DNA from: CBDCUC01 sp965222485
GTDB taxonomy: Bacteria; Pseudomonadota; Alphaproteobacteria; Rhizobiales; Hyphomicrobiaceae
DNA: 64,000 bases
Direction: 5' to 3'
NCBI GenBank assembly: GCA_965222485.1
Contig: CBDCUC010000039.1
Span: 1,023,698-1,087,697, forward strand
Positions within the stretch are counted from its first letter, which is position 1; each line of letters starts with the position of its first letter. A model generated the notes under the pieces. The model was not told the DNA's origin. It did not search any database and saw nothing but the letters and a program-made list of their open reading frames with translations. The translations under genes were made by a program, and so were the position numbers. Shown piece after piece: positions 36,480 through 46,068 of the stretch.

Positions 36480-37754
36480 CTACGTGTTGTCCTCGACCAG
36501 CTCTTTCGTCTGCTCAGCAATCCAGCGGAACGCTAGAAACAGCAAGGAGTCAAGCCCCTGCCGCACCACACTGCCCTCATCGACATCTTCAGCGGCATAC
36601 AACGGAATCTTATTGACCGTATTGGTTGAACTCGTCACGCGCAGATGAGCTACCTGATCGCCTTTCTTGATCGGCGGTTTCAGTGGCGACATGTATACTA
36701 TTTCGCCTTTCAGACGCTGTTTTTCCGGAAAGCGAGACAACAGCACTTTAACGTCTCCCTCTCCAACCAGCGGGACGTAAAAACTTTCCCCACCCCATAC
36801 GCGCGCGGAGCCAACCGTTTCGCCATCGTCGAAAATCTTTTTATCCGCGAAGTTGCGATATCCCCACTGCAGGAACTTGACACCCTCCGAGCGACGCTCC
36901 TTCTTCGAACCGAGACCGCTCAGCACTGCAATGAGACGGCGTCCTTCATCGTTGACGCCGGAAGCGACAATGCCGTAGCCAGACTCTTTCGTGTATCCCG
37001 TCTTAAGTCCATCTGCCCCCGCACCGGCAAACAACAAAGGGTTGCGATTGATAAAGCGGTGTTTGCGATAGTTGAAACGCTCTTCGCTGAACATTTTATA
37101 GTAGGACGGGTATTCCTTGATGATGTGGCGCGCCAATATGGCTAGTTCATAAGCCGTCATCGCCTGCCCTTCGGCGGGCAACCCGGTGGAATTGCGAAAC
37201 GTGGATTTTTTTAAACCTATTCGCCGGGCTTCTTTCTGAAGCACTTCGGCGAATGCCGCCTCCGTGCCAGCCATTCCTTCCGCAATCGCCATACACGCGT
37301 CGTTGCCCGATTGAACGATGATGCCGCGCAAGAGGTCCGACAATGTTGCTTTGGTGTTGATCGGGACGAACATGGCCGAAGTGCCAGACGGCGCACCGCC
37401 ATTACGCCACGCGTATTCACTGACGAGAAACTCGTCGTCTAGCGATAAGCGATCTTCTTTCAGCGCTCTGAACACAACCGCCAGCGTCATCAGCTTGCTC
37501 ATGCTCGCCGGCGGAAAAAGCTTATGCATGTTTTTCTGATAAAGGATGGCGCCGGTATCGGCGTCCATTAGGATCGCCGTTTTTGCTTTAGTGCTGAAGG
37601 CCGCTACTGCAGGGGAAGTTAGAAGCACACAAAATGCCGCAACCAGCGCTGTTGCGACCGCACTTATCTTGAGCGAACCACTGCGTAGGCAATCGAGCCC
37701 ACTACGCACTGCGCTGGGCCAAACACCTGCATCCCGCATCAACGATAAAAACAT
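36480..37754 (-). CDS. D-alanyl-D-alanine carboxypeptidase (penicillin-binding protein 5/6 type)
   Basis: Trims the terminal D-Ala of peptidoglycan stem peptides in the periplasm. A hydrophobic export segment (about residues 30-51, ending PAVAA) precedes the serine beta-lactamase-like domain with SMSK (PPASMSKLMTL), SGN (IVQSGNDAC) and KTG (DGLKTGYTKESG). A PBP5-type C-terminal beta domain and an amphipathic C-terminal helix (SLLFLAFRWIAEQTKELV) follow, consistent with membrane-face anchoring. It is 424 aa and most like DacC/DacF. Confidence 0.93.
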   Translation of the reverse strand: MFLSLMRDAGVWPSAVRSGLDCLRSGSLKISAVATALVAAFCVLLTSPAVAAFSTKAKTAILMDADTGAILYQKNMHKLFPPASMSKLMTLAVVFRALKEDRLSLDDEFLVSEYAWRNGGAPSGTSAMFVPINTKATLSDLLRGIIVQSGNDACMAIAEGMAGTEAAFAEVLQKEARRIGLKKSTFRNSTGLPAEGQAMTAYELAILARHIIKEYPSYYKMFSEERFNYRKHRFINRNPLLFAGAGADGLKTGYTKESGYGIVASGVNDEGRRLIAVLSGLGSKKERRSEGVKFLQWGYRNFADKKIFDDGETVGSARVWGGESFYVPLVGEGDVKVLLSRFPEKQRLKGEIVYMSPLKPPIKKGDQVAHLRVTSSTNTVNKIPLYAAEDVDEGSVVRQGLDSLLFLAFRWIAEQTKELVEDNT

Positions 37755-37936
37755 GATAGGTATCCCGCGTTGGTGTTTTATGAGGTTTGAGCCTCACCTG
37801 TGCGGGACTATCCAATCTTCCACAAGCAGGGTCAATGTTCCCCGCCATCGATCCACACGCTGAGATCACCCATACGTTAGAAGTTGCCGACCACTTTCAG
37901 CACACTGACAAGCGGAATCCACCAACACAGGGCGCC

Positions 37937-38755
37937 TCAACGCAGCGTCAAGCGGTTCGGTAGCGAACCGGTCTGAAGACGATCTTGATATTTGCCATTG
38001 CTGCTATAGCGCGAGCGAGCCGGAACGCGTCCGCGCGAATCGGCCAGAAAACGGCGTTCTCGAGAATCATCACCATTAAGCGGCGCTGGTCCCGCATAAC
38101 GCACTCTGACGTGCGCCGTCCCCTGGTTGAAAAATCCCAATTCTCGCGCCGAGCGATGCGACAAATCGATGATGCGGTTTTTGACGAAGGGCCCGCGGTC
38201 ATTGACGCGAACCAGCAGTGTCTTTCCGTTTTGCTTATTTGTAACATAGGCGTAAGACGGCAGCGGCAGGGTTGGATGCGCAGCTGTCAGCGCATTCATG
38301 TCATAGACTTCACCATTCGCTGTCTTGCGCCCATGGAAATCGCGTCCGTACCATGAGGCTATACCGCTGCGGTCATAGGATGGGTCATGACGCGGCACGA
38401 AACGTTGCCCGCTGACATAATAGGGTTTGCCGATCTTTCGCACCCCACCGCCTTTGGGAATGCGACCGGCGTGCACCACGCGGCTACTCGTCGGCACGCC
38501 ATAACGGTTGTACGTGCCAGATCGGCGGCGCGTATTCTGCGCGCCATAGACCTTCGCCGGAGGCTTCAGCTGCGCGCGCGATTGGGAGCTTCCGAAAATC
38601 CCACTGGAACAGCCCGAAACCGCAAACGCCGCCATCAATACCAGTGCTAAACCGCAGACCGGCCCCTGCCGAAATCCGCAATCAGCCCCGGACGATGCGC
38701 GATGCACATATCCGCTGAGCCCGCGGGCGCATCCACCCACTGGATTGGTTGTCAT
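37937..38755 (-). CDS. rlpA: RlpA-like septal lytic transglycosylase lipoprotein
   Basis: Lipoprotein with a double-psi beta-barrel domain; RlpA of Pseudomonas cleaves denuded glycan strands at septa. A lipobox-like AVSGC follows a hydrophobic stretch at about residue 48. The barrel has GIASWYGRDFHGRKTANGE (in pieces ASWYGRDFHG and KTANGEVYD) and VRVNDRGPFVKNRIIDLS with the catalytic-type Asp. There is no C-terminal SPOR domain, unlike E. coli RlpA. ATG at 38755 has AGGTG 6 bp upstream and is preferred over a GTG nine bases earlier. Confidence 0.88.
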   Translation of the reverse strand: MTTNPVGGCARGLSGYVHRASSGADCGFRQGPVCGLALVLMAAFAVSGCSSGIFGSSQSRAQLKPPAKVYGAQNTRRRSGTYNRYGVPTSSRVVHAGRIPKGGGVRKIGKPYYVSGQRFVPRHDPSYDRSGIASWYGRDFHGRKTANGEVYDMNALTAAHPTLPLPSYAYVTNKQNGKTLLVRVNDRGPFVKNRIIDLSHRSARELGFFNQGTAHVRVRYAGPAPLNGDDSRERRFLADSRGRVPARSRYSSNGKYQDRLQTGSLPNRLTLR

Positions 38756-38983
38756 TTGCCACACCTGTTAAACGCCTGTTGAGGATCATGAACGACCCTT
38801 AACGTTTCTCCCGTCCGGACCTTATAGGACGGCCCGTGACGACAGAACGGCGCAACTATGGCAGCATCCGATTAGGGCCCGCCTAAAAAAATAGTTACGC
38901 TTGTAGATGTCGGCTTTGGCATGTAGGTTCTCACGCCTTGCGCCAGCCGCGGCTAATCCCTAAAAGGCTGCACGAGCGTGAAT

Positions 38984-39073
38984 GGAGGGGTGGCCGAGTG
39001 GTTGAAGGCACCGGTCTTGAAAACCGGCAGGCGGGCAACCGTCTCGTGGGTTCGAATCCCACCCCCTCCGCCA
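38984..39073 (+). tRNA. tRNA-Ser (anticodon TGA)
   Basis: 90 nt including an encoded CCA. The acceptor stem GGAGGGG pairs with CCCCTCC, discriminator G. The anticodon stem CCGGT/ACCGG encloses CTTGAAA, giving anticodon TGA (reads UCA). The long variable arm and GGTTCGAATCC T-arm are typical of tRNA-Ser. It marks the switch from housekeeping genes to accessory content; I found no second copy of its 3' end downstream. Confidence 0.97.
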
Positions 39074-39232
39074 ATTCACCCCTCGAATATTTCGACCACC
39101 AATTGTCGGCACTGAACTTGGAATGTTGATCGAGCAATGGCCAAAGAGCTGTTGCGCCGGGCTAATGACAACCATCGTCTCATCGGTAAAATATGTTTAG
39201 GATGTCATCCTCCGGACACCTGAGGAAGTGCG

Positions 39233-40714
39233 ATGGAAAAGACGTCTAGCACAGCGACGACGGATACTGTTCCCAAGAGCGAACCAACACTAAAAGTATT
39301 TGTCTCCTACTCACGTAGTGACCTTGAATTCGCAGATGAGATTGCGTCTGGGCTGGAATTCCATGGCGACTTCGAAGTTTTGATTGACCGTGAATCAATA
39401 CACGAAGGCGAAAAGTGGAAGGAGCGGTTGGGAAACCTGATCGCAAGCGCAGATACGATTGTCTTTATTTTGTCCCCAGCCTCCGCCACGTCTTTGATTT
39501 GCGCCTGGGAGGTGGGCGAAGCAGAACGACTATCGAAACGTATTTTGCCCGTGCAAGCAGTACCGCTTGGGGCGGCTAGCCCGCCGCCACAGCTAGCTGC
39601 ACTGAATTATGTGCGCTTTGACCCAAACGAGGATGGTCGGCCGCGCTCGTTCATTGCAGGACTGGCCGCACTGTGCCGGGCACTAAATACGGACATCGAT
39701 TGGCTGCGCGAACATACACGCCTACTTTCCCGCGCGCGCGAATGGATTTCTGCGGGGCGTATAGAAAACCGATTATTGCTGGGCGAAGACATTGCCAACG
39801 CAAAAACGTGGCTAGAAAACAAGCCTAAGGATGCACCCGCACCAACAGAACTACATCACGAGTTTATTGCTGAAAGCGAAAAGCATCACGTTACCCGACT
39901 GAGTGCTGAGCGAAAACGCGCCAAGGAACTGGAAGCAGCTGTTAGTCAGGCAAAGAGAGCGGCCCGAAACGTTCGACGTGCTTTAATTGCGTCAATTGTA
40001 TTGCTGATCGGAGTCGGTGCGGCGGGCGCAGTCGCATACAGACAGATGCTCGTGGCCGATGCCGAGCAACAGAAAGCTGATAACGCATTGAAAGCGGCTG
40101 TCGAAATACTGAGATCTGGAAGCTCAAAATACGTTGAGTTGTTCAAATCGGCAGCCATAACTCCGGCTCGCAAGGATGACGTCTCCTGGTATGTAAACAA
40201 ACTAATTGATCCAGAAAATCGCCGCCGCTACGAGGCTGTGGGGCAAGCTACCGGGACTCCCTGGTTCGTTATTAGCATTCTGCACGGCATGGAGACGAGC
40301 TTTAATTTTCGCTCTCATCTGCACAACGGTGACCCTCTGAGCCGCCACACTCGCAGAATTCCGGAGGGCCGACCTCTAGGCGGGACGCCACCCTTCACTT
40401 GGGAGGAAAGCGCAATTGATGCCATCAAGTTGTATAAATTTGATGGTCTCAAAGATTGGTCTTTGGCAAAGACCCTCTTTCGGTTTGAAGCCTACAATGG
40501 TTTCCGTAGCCGCCTCTTCCACAACACCAACAGCCCATATCTTTGGAGCTGTTCAAATCACTACGTACGTGGAAAGTATGTGTCAGGTGGCAAGTGGAGT
40601 GATACGGCCGTCTCAAAGCAGTGCGGTGCCGCTACGATGTTAAGGGTGTTGGTAAATAAGGGTATAGTCAAATTTCCAGATTTGGAAAACGACGGTGCAA
40701 CAGCTGAGCGCTAA
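39233..40714 (+). CDS. TIR domain / transmembrane / lysozyme-like fusion protein
   Basis: 493-aa protein of unusual design. Residues 20-150 are a TIR domain (KVFVSYSRSD, LIDRESIHEGEKWKERL, FILSPAS, then ICAWEVGEAERL with Glu93 at the position of the NADase Glu). Residues 160-245 are helical and charged, probably coiled. A single hydrophobic helix spans 250-268. Residues 330-475 resemble lysozyme-superfamily domains: ISILHGMETSFNF (candidate catalytic Glu354), HLHNGDPLSRHT, PPFTWEESAIDA, FEAYNGF and SPYLW. Arg/Lys before the helix predict a cytoplasmic TIR and a periplasmic lysozyme-like part. GAGGAAG precedes the ATG. It stands alone after tRNA-Ser and looks lower in GC than neighbours. Function is inferred only: possibly a defence or suicide effector. 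Confidence 0.8.
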   Translation: MEKTSSTATTDTVPKSEPTLKVFVSYSRSDLEFADEIASGLEFHGDFEVLIDRESIHEGEKWKERLGNLIASADTIVFILSPASATSLICAWEVGEAERLSKRILPVQAVPLGAASPPPQLAALNYVRFDPNEDGRPRSFIAGLAALCRALNTDIDWLREHTRLLSRAREWISAGRIENRLLLGEDIANAKTWLENKPKDAPAPTELHHEFIAESEKHHVTRLSAERKRAKELEAAVSQAKRAARNVRRALIASIVLLIGVGAAGAVAYRQMLVADAEQQKADNALKAAVEILRSGSSKYVELFKSAAITPARKDDVSWYVNKLIDPENRRRYEAVGQATGTPWFVISILHGMETSFNFRSHLHNGDPLSRHTRRIPEGRPLGGTPPFTWEESAIDAIKLYKFDGLKDWSLAKTLFRFEAYNGFRSRLFHNTNSPYLWSCSNHYVRGKYVSGGKWSDTAVSKQCGAATMLRVLVNKGIVKFPDLENDGATAER

Positions 40715-40766
40715 AGGCGTCGAATGCCTTCGTGAACAAGTGCCCCTGTGTCCAGCCAGCCCTGCC

Positions 40767-41768
40767 TCACTTCACACGCAGAACTTCATTGATTGGAACC
40801 GCGCCGAGCCCGGGCCGTGTCGCGCCACCAAAAGCAAATATCTCAGAATCCACGGTCGCCGCAGCGAGCCCATGCCGGGGAAACCGCAGCGCAGGTCCTG
40901 CTTCCCAGCGGTCAAGCTTGGGATCGTAGACCCAGACATTGCCGAACACTTTTATGTTCGGATACCACTGCTCGCCACCGAACACATAAAGCTTGCCATC
41001 GAGCGCGGCCGCGGCTAGCCCGCCCTGGGCCAGCGGCATGTCAGCCTTGGTCTGCCAGCGATCCGTTTGCGGATCATAGACTTCCAGCGATTTGACATTG
41101 ACAATCCGAACGTGACCCCCTGATCCCTTTATGTTTTGTCGACCACCAACGACATAGATTTTTCCGTCAATCACGGCTGCCGCGTGGCTGTTGCGCGCCG
41201 TGGGCGCATCCGCCGCGCGAGACCATGTGCGTGTCCTCGTGTCAAAGACGTCGACATTATTTGTGTCGACGTAGTCATCGAAGGTGTTCGCGTCAGGGAC
41301 CCCGGCCACACGTCCGCCAATCACATAGATTTTTCCATCGACAACCGGCGCGACATGCTCTGCGCGCGCCGACGGCATGTCCACCCCATCGGACCATGCG
41401 CTTGTTTTGACATCGTAAACGAACATCGCCCGATGGATTGACCAGCGCGGCAACGAACCAGTAAATCCGCCCATGGCGTATATTTTGCCCTCTGCAGCGG
41501 AAATCGTGATGTGGTGGCGCCTGGCGGGCAGCGGCGCAAGACGAGTCCACTTGTCTACCTTGGCGTCGTAAGCCAGGAACTGATCGGTGAAGTCGGCCTG
41601 ATCTTTAGGAATGCCGCCGCCGACATAGATGAGCCCATCCATAACATCAGCATAGATCTCCTGCACGCCCATTGGCATCAGAGCGGCTTGTCGCCAGGTC
41701 TCCCCCAGTGCAGCCGAACTCAAGCCGACGGACGCAGCAAAACCAGTGATGACGAAAAAATTTCGCAT
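40767..41768 (-). CDS. secreted kelch-repeat protein
   Basis: 333-aa exported protein made of kelch motifs that should form a beta propeller. The signal peptide is MRNFFVITGFAASVGLSSAALG. At least five repeats carry the GG turn: GKIYAMGG, GKIYVIGG, GKIYVVGG, GKLYVFGG and SEIFAFGG, each followed by a Tyr-Asp and Trp pattern. ATG at 41768 has GAGAAG upstream and starts a proper signal peptide; an upstream in-frame ATG (41840) would give a polar extension. Partners and substrate are unknown. It follows the large hydrolase gene on the same strand. Confidence 0.85.
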   Translation of the reverse strand: MRNFFVITGFAASVGLSSAALGETWRQAALMPMGVQEIYADVMDGLIYVGGGIPKDQADFTDQFLAYDAKVDKWTRLAPLPARRHHITISAAEGKIYAMGGFTGSLPRWSIHRAMFVYDVKTSAWSDGVDMPSARAEHVAPVVDGKIYVIGGRVAGVPDANTFDDYVDTNNVDVFDTRTRTWSRAADAPTARNSHAAAVIDGKIYVVGGRQNIKGSGGHVRIVNVKSLEVYDPQTDRWQTKADMPLAQGGLAAAALDGKLYVFGGEQWYPNIKVFGNVWVYDPKLDRWEAGPALRFPRHGLAAATVDSEIFAFGGATRPGLGAVPINEVLRVK

Positions 41769-41852
41769 GGCGCTTCTCAACGTCCTTTCAATCGATGATT
41801 GAGATTGTCCATTGGCTCCGCCTGTCTTCTTCATTGGCACCGCCGCCGCGCC

Positions 41853-43880
41853 CTATCGCTCTAGGCTATGCACCCAGTTCCAGGTATCGTCTGACCTCCG
41901 CACAGCCCGATCCAGATCGTCGGCAAGTAAGAACCCCTCGCGCACCAGATCATCGAGTTCCGTGCGCACCTGGTCCAAGTAGGCTTGACGGTTTTCATAC
42001 AGCGTTTCGACGGCCGGCCTGGGGTCTCCGCGGGCTTTGCGTTCAGCCTCGGTGAGCGGCAGCGGTATCGTCGTTCCGAAAAAGTCGGTCAGCTCCATCG
42101 CATTGCCGGCCTCACCCGCGCGCAGGTTCCATGGCGCAAAAGTCGCAAGCGGCACGCGGACCTCTACGTTCCGCACACCACCTCTCTCGTTCCCAAACTT
42201 ATCAACCTGGGCAACGAGTGAGGGAAATGCAGGCCCCAACTTGGGCGGTTGAAGATCAATGATGCCCTGGGACCAACGCGGCCCGTAATCGGCGCGATAA
42301 GCCATATGTATGGTTTTCGGAAAAGCGACATTCGGGATCTTGGGAAATGCCACGGATCCCGGAGTTACCAAGTTGGACTCACCGATCAAAGGATATTTGT
42401 TGGGCGGTGGGGCAGTTGCATCCTTCACCCACGCCACAAGCCGAACCAGCAAGGCACGGTAATTTCCACTGAAGTCCATCGGGTTGCCGCGATACGCCAG
42501 CGTGTCTCCCACCCGGTCGCGTCTTGCTGGAAAACTCCCAACGAAATGCTGCGCACTCGCCAGATGATAGACACGCTCATTTGGAAGCAGCTCGACATCA
42601 GACTTGCCATCGACCGTGGTGTGGATGAGAGACGCAGCCCTACCCCAGTATTCATAACCGGTATTGATGAAGAAGATTTTGGGAGCATGATTGGTGCCCT
42701 GGAGCTGGGCCAGAAGTCCGTCGCTTCGCTGTTGCAGAGGATCAAGCTGCGTCACACTTGAGAACGGGAAGAGATCCGTTGGATAGAAAAATGCCGAGTA
42801 CCGATGTGCATCACGAGAGGGCTGGGCGAAGCGATGATTGAAGCTGCCACGGCCAGCACCAGCCGTAACAACCATCATCCCGTCATACGCCGTGCGGCCC
42901 TCCTCATCTGCATTGAAGCCTTGATAGACAAAGTGCCTTAGAAAACGCCCCGTCTGCGACACACCGGCCGCCACGCCACTGTTCACCGGAAACACGCTTG
43001 TCTTATCAAACTTCGCGTAACTTATGACGTCACGAATAGCCGCAAGACCTAAACCAACGACAGCTGGGTCCTTGGCGCGATAAACAAGCTCATAAATCTT
43101 GCCAGCCTTAAACCCGCCATCCAGAACAACATGCGTCGTGTCGGGAACGCGGCGACCGTCCTTGATTTGTGCAAAGGCCCACCGATCCCGTGCAATTTCT
43201 CGACGCGGCGCCTCCCGTCCCTTGCGCACGGTCAATACGTTCGCCAAGTCGGCCGGATCGGAAACGGGATAGGCACGGTGACCGCGATGCGCCAATGGTA
43301 ATGACGCAATCGGTCTGTCTACAGTCCAGTCGCTGCGAACAAGCCCGGTTATCGGTGAGTTATCAACTTGACGCGCGCGTGGCACATGAAGCCGCAACGC
43401 ATCGGCCCACTCAGGCACATCAAACTGCCAACCAAGCCAGATCACGGTAAGCCCGAGGCGCATCAACAGCCCATCGCCAAACGCATTCGGATCGTCGGGG
43501 TCAAGGCTCGCAGCCCGTGCACGATTGAAGTAAAGCGGCGCGAACTTCGTCCCGCGATTGCTCACCTCCACGAGCCCGACGCCAATCCCCTTGTCGGGAG
43601 ATATCGGTTTCAGGGCAACAAACGTGGTCCACGCCTCAACATGGCCCTCTGAATTACGTGGGGCTTTTGTCAAATCGACAATCTTGGCATTGCTCGCGTT
43701 GGCCGGATCAAACGCAAAATATAACCGGCCGCGCACAACTTCGTAGGGACCATGTGCACCAAATGTCCGCCCGCCAAGCACAGACTGTCGACTGTCGACA
43801 TCCACCCGCACAACCTTGCACCACGCAGCCGGAGCAAGTGCAAATATGCCCAACAGGAGAAAACACAATCGATAAATCAT
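41853..43880 (-). CDS. secreted alpha/beta hydrolase domain protein
   Basis: 675-aa exported protein with signal peptide MIYRLCFLLLGIFALAPAAWC. The large body matches the alpha/beta hydrolase domain group (PF20091-like): GRLYFAFDP, the nucleophile elbow AGVSQTGRFLRHFVYQGFN (Ser in GVSQTG), then SFNHRFAQPSRD, FFINTGYEYWGRAAS and SAQHFVG with candidate acid and His. It is almost certainly periplasmic or secreted. Substrate is unknown. The gene reads toward the kelch protein 84 bp downstream. Confidence 0.82.
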   Translation of the reverse strand: MIYRLCFLLLGIFALAPAAWCKVVRVDVDSRQSVLGGRTFGAHGPYEVVRGRLYFAFDPANASNAKIVDLTKAPRNSEGHVEAWTTFVALKPISPDKGIGVGLVEVSNRGTKFAPLYFNRARAASLDPDDPNAFGDGLLMRLGLTVIWLGWQFDVPEWADALRLHVPRARQVDNSPITGLVRSDWTVDRPIASLPLAHRGHRAYPVSDPADLANVLTVRKGREAPRREIARDRWAFAQIKDGRRVPDTTHVVLDGGFKAGKIYELVYRAKDPAVVGLGLAAIRDVISYAKFDKTSVFPVNSGVAAGVSQTGRFLRHFVYQGFNADEEGRTAYDGMMVVTAGAGRGSFNHRFAQPSRDAHRYSAFFYPTDLFPFSSVTQLDPLQQRSDGLLAQLQGTNHAPKIFFINTGYEYWGRAASLIHTTVDGKSDVELLPNERVYHLASAQHFVGSFPARRDRVGDTLAYRGNPMDFSGNYRALLVRLVAWVKDATAPPPNKYPLIGESNLVTPGSVAFPKIPNVAFPKTIHMAYRADYGPRWSQGIIDLQPPKLGPAFPSLVAQVDKFGNERGGVRNVEVRVPLATFAPWNLRAGEAGNAMELTDFFGTTIPLPLTEAERKARGDPRPAVETLYENRQAYLDQVRTELDDLVREGFLLADDLDRAVRRSDDTWNWVHSLER

Positions 43881-44062
43881 GAGCCGACGCTACGAAGACT
43901 TGAAGAGTCCGCGTTCCCAGGTTGCCTTAACTACGACCTTTTCATCATCGAGCGGGTCATTTCAAGGCGGCTGCACTCAAGACGTTTCGTGCGGCCAGCC
44001 CAGCCAAACCTGTTTCAGAACGTGTGGACTTCAAAATGGGTCGCAAATCTATGTGCCCAACC

Positions 44063-44105
44063 AAAAAAAATGCCGCCAGCTTGTATCGAATACAAGCCGG
44101 CGGCA
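44063..44105 (-). terminator. rho-independent terminator
   Basis: TGCCGCC-A-GCTTGTAT pairs with ATACAAGC-C-GGCGGCA (44071-44105), loop CGA, one mismatch. On the minus strand the stem is followed by eight T residues (complement of 44063-44070). It lies about 50 bp after the stop of the exported 143-aa protein gene. Confidence 0.9.
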
Positions 44106-44152
44106 AGGTTTAGCCACCGAGGTGGACCGATATCAACCTTCAACGTCCCCTG

Positions 44153-44584
44153 TTACTTCAACTCAAACATATTCTCTGCAGGAAGGTCCGATTTTGACCA
44201 CACCGGCTTATCGCCCGCACCTGGCTTAAACGATGGATCCTGATCGGCATCTTTATACAGGGCAACCCACAGCCGGTCGCCCTTCGCAGGCGCCTCTTTC
44301 AATTCAATCTCGAATTGACGATGATCGCCCTGCTTAGCCTGGGTGTAACCAATCGGCTCACCGGTCGGTTTGCCAGCTTCATCGCTCTTGTAGATTGCGA
44401 CATAGCCATTTTCCGGCAGGTAAGCGTAATCGACAACGATGCTCTTGTTGCCGGCTGACTGATTAAACGCCATAACTGAAGGCGGTGTGGTCGAACCTTC
44501 CGATGTTGCCGCATGAGCCGCTATCGGCACACCCGCAACGCCCAGCATCATAACTGCCGCTACCATATAATGCTTCTTGCTCAT
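44153..44584 (-). CDS. exported DUF7282-like protein
   Basis: 143-aa secreted protein. The signal peptide is MSKKHYMVAAVMMLGVAGVPIAAHA. The mature part is a beta-rich domain with SIVVDYAYLPENGYVAIYKSDEAG and GDRLWVALYKDAD, a pattern like DUF7282-type domains found in secreted archaeal and bacterial proteins. Function unknown. GGAGGAG precedes the ATG; a strong terminator follows. Confidence 0.72.
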   Translation of the reverse strand: MSKKHYMVAAVMMLGVAGVPIAAHAATSEGSTTPPSVMAFNQSAGNKSIVVDYAYLPENGYVAIYKSDEAGKPTGEPIGYTQAKQGDHRQFEIELKEAPAKGDRLWVALYKDADQDPSFKPGAGDKPVWSKSDLPAENMFELK

Positions 44585-44771
44585 TTTTCATCTCCTCCGC
44601 ATCGAGTTTAAGACACCGCTGTCAGAACAGCGCTTGGTCGCGACTTCGCGACCCACTGACTAGAGTTCTGGCTATCAAGCCAGTCTCGCCAACCAGCGAT
44701 GAATTGGAGATGGTAGGTAGGTCTTCAATCTACCAATCGAAACAACAGCGCCCACTAATCGAAAATTTCAA

Positions 44772-45707
44772 TTAGGTGTTATTTTCGGCGCCAACCACGG
44801 TCAGCCCCGAAAAATGTTTTCGAATTTGAGCGCGCAAAAGACTTGCCAGTTCCATATAGCTTGCACCGCGCGCACTTTCCTTGCGCCACATCAGTCCAGC
44901 AGTCCGATAGACCTGCGGGCCTTCGAGTTTCAAGACACGCAAGTTATCATCCTTTGAGGCAACCGCATTCACATAAAGTCCGGGAAGGAATGTCACGCCC
45001 AGGTTCATGGCCACCATCTCACGAAGCGTGTCTAGGCTTGTACCTTCGTAGTCATACCGCAAGTTGGCGCCGAACCCTTCGCACAACGCCAGTACGGCAT
45101 CATGTAGCTGATGCCCCTTGCCGAGTGCCAGAACATCGACACCTTCAAGATCGCGCCGCGATACCGACCCGCCGCTCGCGAGCGGATGATCTCGTGACAC
45201 AGCCAAGAACAGGGGTTCTCGAAAAAGAGGCTCGCATTCAAGATCTGCCCACTTTGCCGGAAGCAAAGAGAGAATCAGGTCGTAACGGCCGTCATGCAAT
45301 TCTTGCGGCAGGAGTGACGGGACCTCCTCGCGAACGTACAACTTGAGATCAGGGAAACGCTTTTGTAGCTGCGGAATAACAGCAGGAAGAAGATAAGGCC
45401 CGATCGTTGGCGGCAATCCGATGCGGATAACGCCAGCAAGTCCCTTCCCCTCACTCCTCGCAAGGGACCGAATTTCGTCCGCATCCGCCAACATGCGTCG
45501 CGCAATCTGAACGACTTGTTCGCCAAATCCAGTTAGCAGGACACGGTTTCTCGAACGCTCAACAAGCTGCGCACCCAACCGGGATTCAAGCGCCTTAAGC
45601 TGTTCGCTCAATGTCGGTTGCGTCGTGTTTGTGCGTTCCGCCGCCCTTCGGAAATGTAAGGTTTCTGACAGGGCAACTAAGTATTCTAGCTGACGTAGGT
45701 TCGGCAT
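44772..45707 (-). CDS. LysR-family regulator, OxyR-like but lacking the peroxidatic Cys
   Basis: 311-aa LysR regulator: N-terminal winged helix (LRQLEYLVALSETLHFRRAAE, in pieces LEYLVALSETLHF and RAAERTNTTQPTLS) and periplasmic-binding-like effector domain. The effector domain follows OxyR closely (TSLDTLREMVAMNLGVTFLP). In E. coli OxyR the redox pair is Cys199 and Cys208; here the aligned segment reads GKGHQLHDAVLALCEG, so Gln200 replaces the peroxidatic Cys and only the second Cys (209) remains. It may therefore not sense peroxide in the usual way. ATG at 45707 begins the conserved MPNLRQLEYL. Confidence 0.88.
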   Translation of the reverse strand: MPNLRQLEYLVALSETLHFRRAAERTNTTQPTLSEQLKALESRLGAQLVERSRNRVLLTGFGEQVVQIARRMLADADEIRSLARSEGKGLAGVIRIGLPPTIGPYLLPAVIPQLQKRFPDLKLYVREEVPSLLPQELHDGRYDLILSLLPAKWADLECEPLFREPLFLAVSRDHPLASGGSVSRRDLEGVDVLALGKGHQLHDAVLALCEGFGANLRYDYEGTSLDTLREMVAMNLGVTFLPGLYVNAVASKDDNLRVLKLEGPQVYRTAGLMWRKESARGASYMELASLLRAQIRKHFSGLTVVGAENNT

Positions 45708-46068
45708 GCGTTGCAAAGCCCGTATAGAAGATTGTTATTCAACACACACGATCTTGAAGAGCCGGCGTGATCGGAAAGCCTGATCAAATATCCCATCCAT
45801 TTCGATTGGTCGCTGGCGCAATTGCATCCCATCTCCCCAGTGAGCCGGGATGGCGCCCAACAAGACCAAGATGGTTGATCAATCAGTTAGGTAGGATCGC
45901 TGCAACCTCAAGGGTCGAATGTTGGGCGCCACGCCGAATGAGGGTCGATGTTCGACACCTTGAACCCCAAAGCCATTCGTCACATCCCACCAGCTCGCAA
46001 ACCCGAGGTCGCTCCTAAGCCAGTAGCCGCTTCGACTGCAATATGAAACCAAGGGAATGGAGACCGAG
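45708..46068. other. divergent intergenic region
   Basis: About 360 bp between the LysR regulator and a small acidic protein gene; it should contain the regulator's promoter and its likely operator. No obvious inverted LysR box was found by eye. Confidence 0.35.

Noticed and set aside
39040..41000. Possible att site: second copy of the tRNA-Ser 3' end
   Set aside because: No duplicate of the T-arm and acceptor sequence was seen downstream, and no integrase gene is present.
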